From Chloroflexota bacterium (lineage in GTDB: Bacteria; Chloroflexota; Limnocylindria; QHBO01): a stretch of DNA of 6,768 nucleotides. Shown here one piece after another: positions 5,821 through 6,768 of this stretch (positions within the stretch are counted from its first letter, which is position 1; each line of letters starts with the position of its first letter). Under the pieces are notes generated by a model. The model was not told the DNA's origin. It was given only the letters and a program-made list of their open reading frames with translations, and ran no database searches. A program made the translations under genes and the position numbers. The stretch spans positions 1-6,768 of the forward strand of contig JADLBB010000243.1 in NCBI GenBank assembly GCA_020848055.1, read 5' to 3'.

Positions 5821-6768
5821 ATGCGGGCCATGCCTCGTCGACTCGGTGTCCGCTCCGCGCTGCTCGCCCTCGGCCGTCGCCATCCACGGACCGCCGGCAC
5901 GTTCGAGGTGTCCGGCCTGCAGGCCCCGATCACCATCGGTCGCGATCGGTGGGGCGTGCCGCACATCGACGCCGCCAACGACGCCGACGCCTGGTTCGGC
6001 TTGGGCTTCTGCCACGGCCAGGACCGCGGGTTCCAGCTGGAGGTCCTGCTGCGTGCCGGCCGCGGCAGCCTGGCCGAGTTGTTCGGGCCTGCGATCCTGC
6101 CGGTTGATCGCCTGGTCCGCACGCTTGGCTTCCGACGGCTGGGGGAGGCGCAGCGCCGGGTGCTCGACGCCGACGTCGAGGCCACGCTGACCGCGTACGT
6201 GGCCGGAGTCAATGCCGCGGCGGCCGCTTCGCCGCGCCCGCACGAGCTGGTGCTGCTGCGTGCGCATCGCACGCCGTGGCAGGTGGAGGACGTGCTTGCC
6301 TTCCTGGGACTGCAATCGCTGGCGCTGGCCGGCAACTGGGACTCGGAGCTGGCCCGCCTTGCCGTCCTCCTGGCCGATGGGCCCGACGCCCTGGCGGCCG
6401 TCGACCAACCCTACGCCGCGTGGCTGCCGGCTACCCTGCCACCCGGCTCGGTGGCCGGCCCGGCCCTTGAACGGCTGGCCGCCGACCTGGCGTCGCTCCG
6501 CTCGCTGATCGGTGGCGACGGCGCCTCAAATGCCTGGGCCGTGGCCGCCTCCCGCACCACGACCGGCGCGCCGATCCTGGCCAACGATCCGCACCTGGCG
6601 CCAGCGGTGCCCGGGCCGTGGTACCTGGCCCACCTGCACGCCCCCGACTGGGCCGTGGCCGGGGCGTCGTTCGTGGGCGGCCCGGCCTTCCCGAGCGCGC
6701 ACAACGGCCATGCGGCATGGGGCATCACCGCGGGTTGCTCCGACTCGTCGGACCTGTTCTGGGAGGAG
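5821..6768 (+). CDS. Penicillin-acylase-family Ntn hydrolase (N-terminal part, cut by window edge)
   Basis: This is an N-terminal-nucleophile amidohydrolase of the penicillin acylase family (S45), whose members cleave amide bonds in penicillins, acyl-homoserine lactones or other acylated amines. The first 316 residues are present, out of perhaps 700-800. The alpha-chain hallmarks are RDRWGVPHIDA (41-51), GLGFCHGQDRGFQLEVLLRAGRG (60-82, in the usual place of GxGFxxAQDRLxQM) and LAELFG (84-89). Autocleavage should fall before Ser236 in GDGASNAWAV, leaving that Ser as the beta-chain nucleophile. The beta chain then shows ILANDPHL (252-259), GPWYLAHLHAP (265-275) and PSAHNGHAAWGIT (291-303), all family-typical. 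No convincing signal peptide is seen, unlike many characterised periplasmic or secreted members, so the enzyme may be cytoplasmic. The ATG at 5821 is chosen; a second in-frame ATG at 5830 is possible. Neither has a ribosome site. The gene diverges from the membrane protein across 22 bases. The true substrate cannot be inferred. Confidence 0.93.
   Translation, partial: MRAMPRRLGVRSALLALGRRHPRTAGTFEVSGLQAPITIGRDRWGVPHIDAANDADAWFGLGFCHGQDRGFQLEVLLRAGRGSLAELFGPAILPVDRLVRTLGFRRLGEAQRRVLDADVEATLTAYVAGVNAAAAASPRPHELVLLRAHRTPWQVEDVLAFLGLQSLALAGNWDSELARLAVLLADGPDALAAVDQPYAAWLPATLPPGSVAGPALERLAADLASLRSLIGGDGASNAWAVAASRTTTGAPILANDPHLAPAVPGPWYLAHLHAPDWAVAGASFVGGPAFPSAHNGHAAWGITAGCSDSSDLFWEE

Noticed and set aside
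5799..6335. N-terminal extension of the membrane-protein frame up to 6335
   Set aside because: This part is antisense to the acylase-family gene and is Ser/Arg/Pro-rich. The membrane protein proper begins at the GTG at 5798 or the ATGs at 5819-5822.
5002..6408. A 468-codon minus-strand frame spanning three genes
   Set aside because: It crosses the peptidase end, the membrane-protein gene and the acylase homologue without domain or compositional sense, so it is a GC-driven shadow.
1..6768. CRISPR, transposon ends, tRNA or riboswitch
   Set aside because: I found no regularly spaced repeats, no transposase-like protein, no tRNA-like cloverleaf and no recognisable riboswitch core on either strand.

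Overview
This 6.8-kb stretch is very GC-rich bacterial chromosome, densely packed with protein genes. Nothing in it looks foreign: there is no insertion sequence, tRNA, rRNA, CRISPR array or integrase. The lipoprotein signal peptide followed by a Ser/Ala/Thr/Pro linker, the high GC, and several starts without a Shine-Dalgarno sequence but with a -10-like box just upstream would suit a Chloroflexota lineage (for example the Limnocylindria type) or an actinobacterium. That placement is inference; there is no marker gene to fix it.

Layout. (1) From 3126 down to the left edge, on the minus strand, lies an oligopeptide/dipeptide-type ABC importer operon: a family-5 solute-binding lipoprotein, a DppB/OppB-type permease and the N-terminal third of a DppC/OppC-type permease. 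The ATPase genes would be expected beyond the left edge. An 11-bp hairpin sits between the binding-protein gene and the first permease gene. (2) A 144-bp divergent regulatory region (3127-3270) follows. (3) On the plus strand, 3271-5256 encodes a cytoplasmic S9-family serine peptidase of the acylaminoacyl-peptidase type, with a beta-propeller followed by an alpha/beta-hydrolase domain and an intact Ser-Asp-His triad. (4) Convergent to it, with stop codons overlapping in CCTAGG, is a small membrane protein with six predicted helices (5253-5798, minus). (5) Divergent from that, after only 22 bp, the first 316 codons of a penicillin-acylase-family Ntn hydrolase run off the right edge.

How the genes may work together: the importer would bring in peptides or other family-5 substrates, and the S9 peptidase and the acylase-family enzyme would hydrolyse peptide or amide bonds. 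That gives a plausible peptide/amide scavenging neighbourhood, but only the importer genes are clearly an operon. The membrane protein has no obvious role in this.

I do not see a new defence, mobile or RNA system here. The most useful observations are regulatory: apparent leaderless starts, a palindromic GTATAC shared by two divergent starts, and the hairpins in the importer transcript.
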